From assembly GCA_003527165.1 (NCBI GenBank), contig DPSI01000411.1, positions 1-6,992 of the forward strand: a DNA stretch of 6,992 nt. Reading direction: 5' to 3'. Both the position numbers and the translations under genes were made by a program. Below are positions 6,359 to 6,992 of the stretch, piece by piece (the stretch's first letter is position 1; each line of letters opens with the position of its first letter). Origin of the DNA: Pseudomonas sp. Lineage in GTDB: Bacteria; Pseudomonadota; Gammaproteobacteria; Pseudomonadales; Pseudomonadaceae. The notes beneath the pieces are model-generated. The model saw only the letters and a program-made list of their open reading frames with translations. It was not told the DNA's origin and did not search any database.

Positions 6359-6372
6359 TTGATTGCAATCAG
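6359..6372 (-). promoter_or_regulatory. FNR/ANR/DNR-type binding site upstream of nnrS
   Basis: The plus strand reads TTGAT-TGCA-ATCAG, 9 of 10 matches to the TTGAT-N4-ATCAA consensus shared by FNR, ANR and DNR. Its centre is about 130 nt upstream of the nnrS GTG. A class II site centred at -41.5 would put the transcript start near 6324, leaving a leader of about 90 nt. In P. stutzeri, NO-responsive Dnr-type regulators control denitrification genes through such boxes; which protein binds here cannot be told from the sequence. Confidence 0.75.
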
Positions 6373-6569
6373 CTTTTTGGTGAGAGCGGCTGCTGGCGAC
6401 ATTCGGTAACGGCAAGGCGGGGACGCCGAAGCGCATGGGCCGGTTTGCAATGGGCTGGCCTTTGACTGCCGGCACGCTGGTTCTACGGACGGGGTCGGCG
6501 ATGCGATCCGGTGGACGCATACGCACGCCGAGCACGCCGCAACCACGAAGCAGCAGATCCGCGACGCTT

Positions 6570-6640
6570 GTAGGGCCGAACTTGTTCGGCCGCCTTGGCG
6601 CAACAACGAACGCCCACCGGCCGAATAAATTCGGCCCTAC
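6570..6640. repeat. Inverted REP pair (REPIN-like), copy 1
   Basis: GTAGGGCCGAAC-TT-GTTCGGCC faces GGCCGAAT-AA-ATTCGGCCCTAC across 27 bp, so GTAGGG and CCCTAC form the outer ends. The two 18 bp dyads (6574-6591 and 6619-6636) are perfect. The whole 71 bp element can also fold as one long hairpin, the layout of a REPIN, which a RAYT transposase elsewhere in the genome would mobilise. Confidence 0.8.
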
Positions 6641-6863
6641 GAGCGAGTCCGGTGCCGGATAATCCCTCAGCGATGGGACCCCGTCCCACGCCATCCGCAG
6701 GGAGGCAAGGCGGAGACGCCGAAGCGCATGGGCCGGTTTGCAATGAGCTGGCCTTTGACCGCCGGCACGCTGGTTCTACGGATGGGGTCGGCGATGCGAT
6801 CTGGTGGACGCATACGCACGCCGAGCACGCCGCAACCACGAAGCAAGCAGATCCGCGCCGCTT

Positions 6864-6932
6864 GTAGGGCCGAACTTGTTCGGCCGCCTTGCGCCACAAC
6901 GAACGCCCACCGGCCGAATAAGTCGGCCCTAC
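6864..6932. repeat. Inverted REP pair (REPIN-like), copy 2, right arm degraded
   Basis: The left dyad at 6868-6885 is perfect. The right one at 6912-6928 reads GGCCGAATAAGTCGGCC, one base shorter and with a broken stem. The outer GTAGGG and CCCTAC ends remain. It is a duplicate of the element at 6570-6640, carried along by the larger direct repeat. Confidence 0.8.
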
Positions 6933-6992
6933 GAGCGAGTCCGGCGCCGAATAATCCCTCGGCGATGGCTCGACCCCGTCCCACGCCATCCG

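Larger units (their letters stand above)
6411..6992. repeat. Tandem 293-295 bp direct repeat with embedded inverted REP pairs
   Basis: The segment beginning 'GGCAAGGCGG' at 6411 recurs at 6704. Matched landmarks are offset by 293 ('GGCAAGGCGG'), 294 ('GTAGGG' at 6570 and 6864), 292 ('CCCTAC' ends at 6640 and 6932) and 295 ('CCATCCG' at 6691 and 6986), so small indels separate two very similar copies. Copy two ends at the window edge and the array may continue. Apart from the REP dyads, the unit shares no visible sequence with the left array. ORFs on both strands here are products of GC-rich repetition; no gene is supported. Confidence 0.93.

Noticed and set aside
6298..6992. Minus- and plus-strand ORFs upstream of nnrS
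   Set aside because: They lie in the 293-295 bp repeats, change frame between copies, and match no family I know.

Overview
The window is GC-rich DNA that reads like a Pseudomonas stutzeri-group (Stutzerimonas) chromosome. It holds five intact protein genes bracketed by two unrelated tandem-repeat tracts, both built around the same family of REP-like palindromes (GGCCGAAC-TT-GTTCGGCC and GGCCGAAT-AA-ATTCGGCC). The host assignment is inference from protein similarity, the REP style and gene content. In particular, nnrS encodes exactly 396 aa and its SDR neighbour exactly 247 aa once starts are set by ribosome binding sites. From memory, these lengths match ORF396 and ORF247 described in the P. 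stutzeri denitrification gene cluster.

Layout, left to right. Positions 1-623 carry three full copies and a partial fourth of a 185-194 bp direct repeat with no credible gene. A LysR-type regulator (725-1588, +) follows. It converges with a membrane HPP-domain protein that has two C-terminal CBS domains (1630-2769, -). A 249 bp spacer (2770-3018) holds an AT-rich hairpin and a doubtful small ORF. Three minus-strand genes then run leftwards from an intergenic control region: nnrS (5045-6235), a short-chain dehydrogenase/reductase (4184-4927) and a soluble chemoreceptor with a C-terminal CZB domain (3019-4167). Upstream of nnrS lies a 9-of-10 match to the FNR/ANR/DNR box (6359-6372), well spaced from a plausible -10. 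Positions 6411-6992 are about two copies of a 293-295 bp direct repeat, each containing an inverted REP pair, and the tract runs to the window end.

How the genes may work together: NnrS is a membrane haem/copper protein linked to nitric oxide and nitrogen-oxide stress in denitrifiers, and the upstream box suggests induction under low oxygen/NO by a Dnr/Anr-type regulator. The SDR and the CZB chemoreceptor are only 16 bp apart and lie 117 bp beyond nnrS, so one NO-responsive transcript could couple NO handling, a redox enzyme and a cytoplasmic chemotaxis receptor. The receptor lacks the first zinc-ligand histidine of the CZB motif and the SDR has Thr at the catalytic Ser position, so both may differ from their family norms. 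The HPP-CBS protein may be an anion (possibly nitrite) transporter, but that is a family-level guess.
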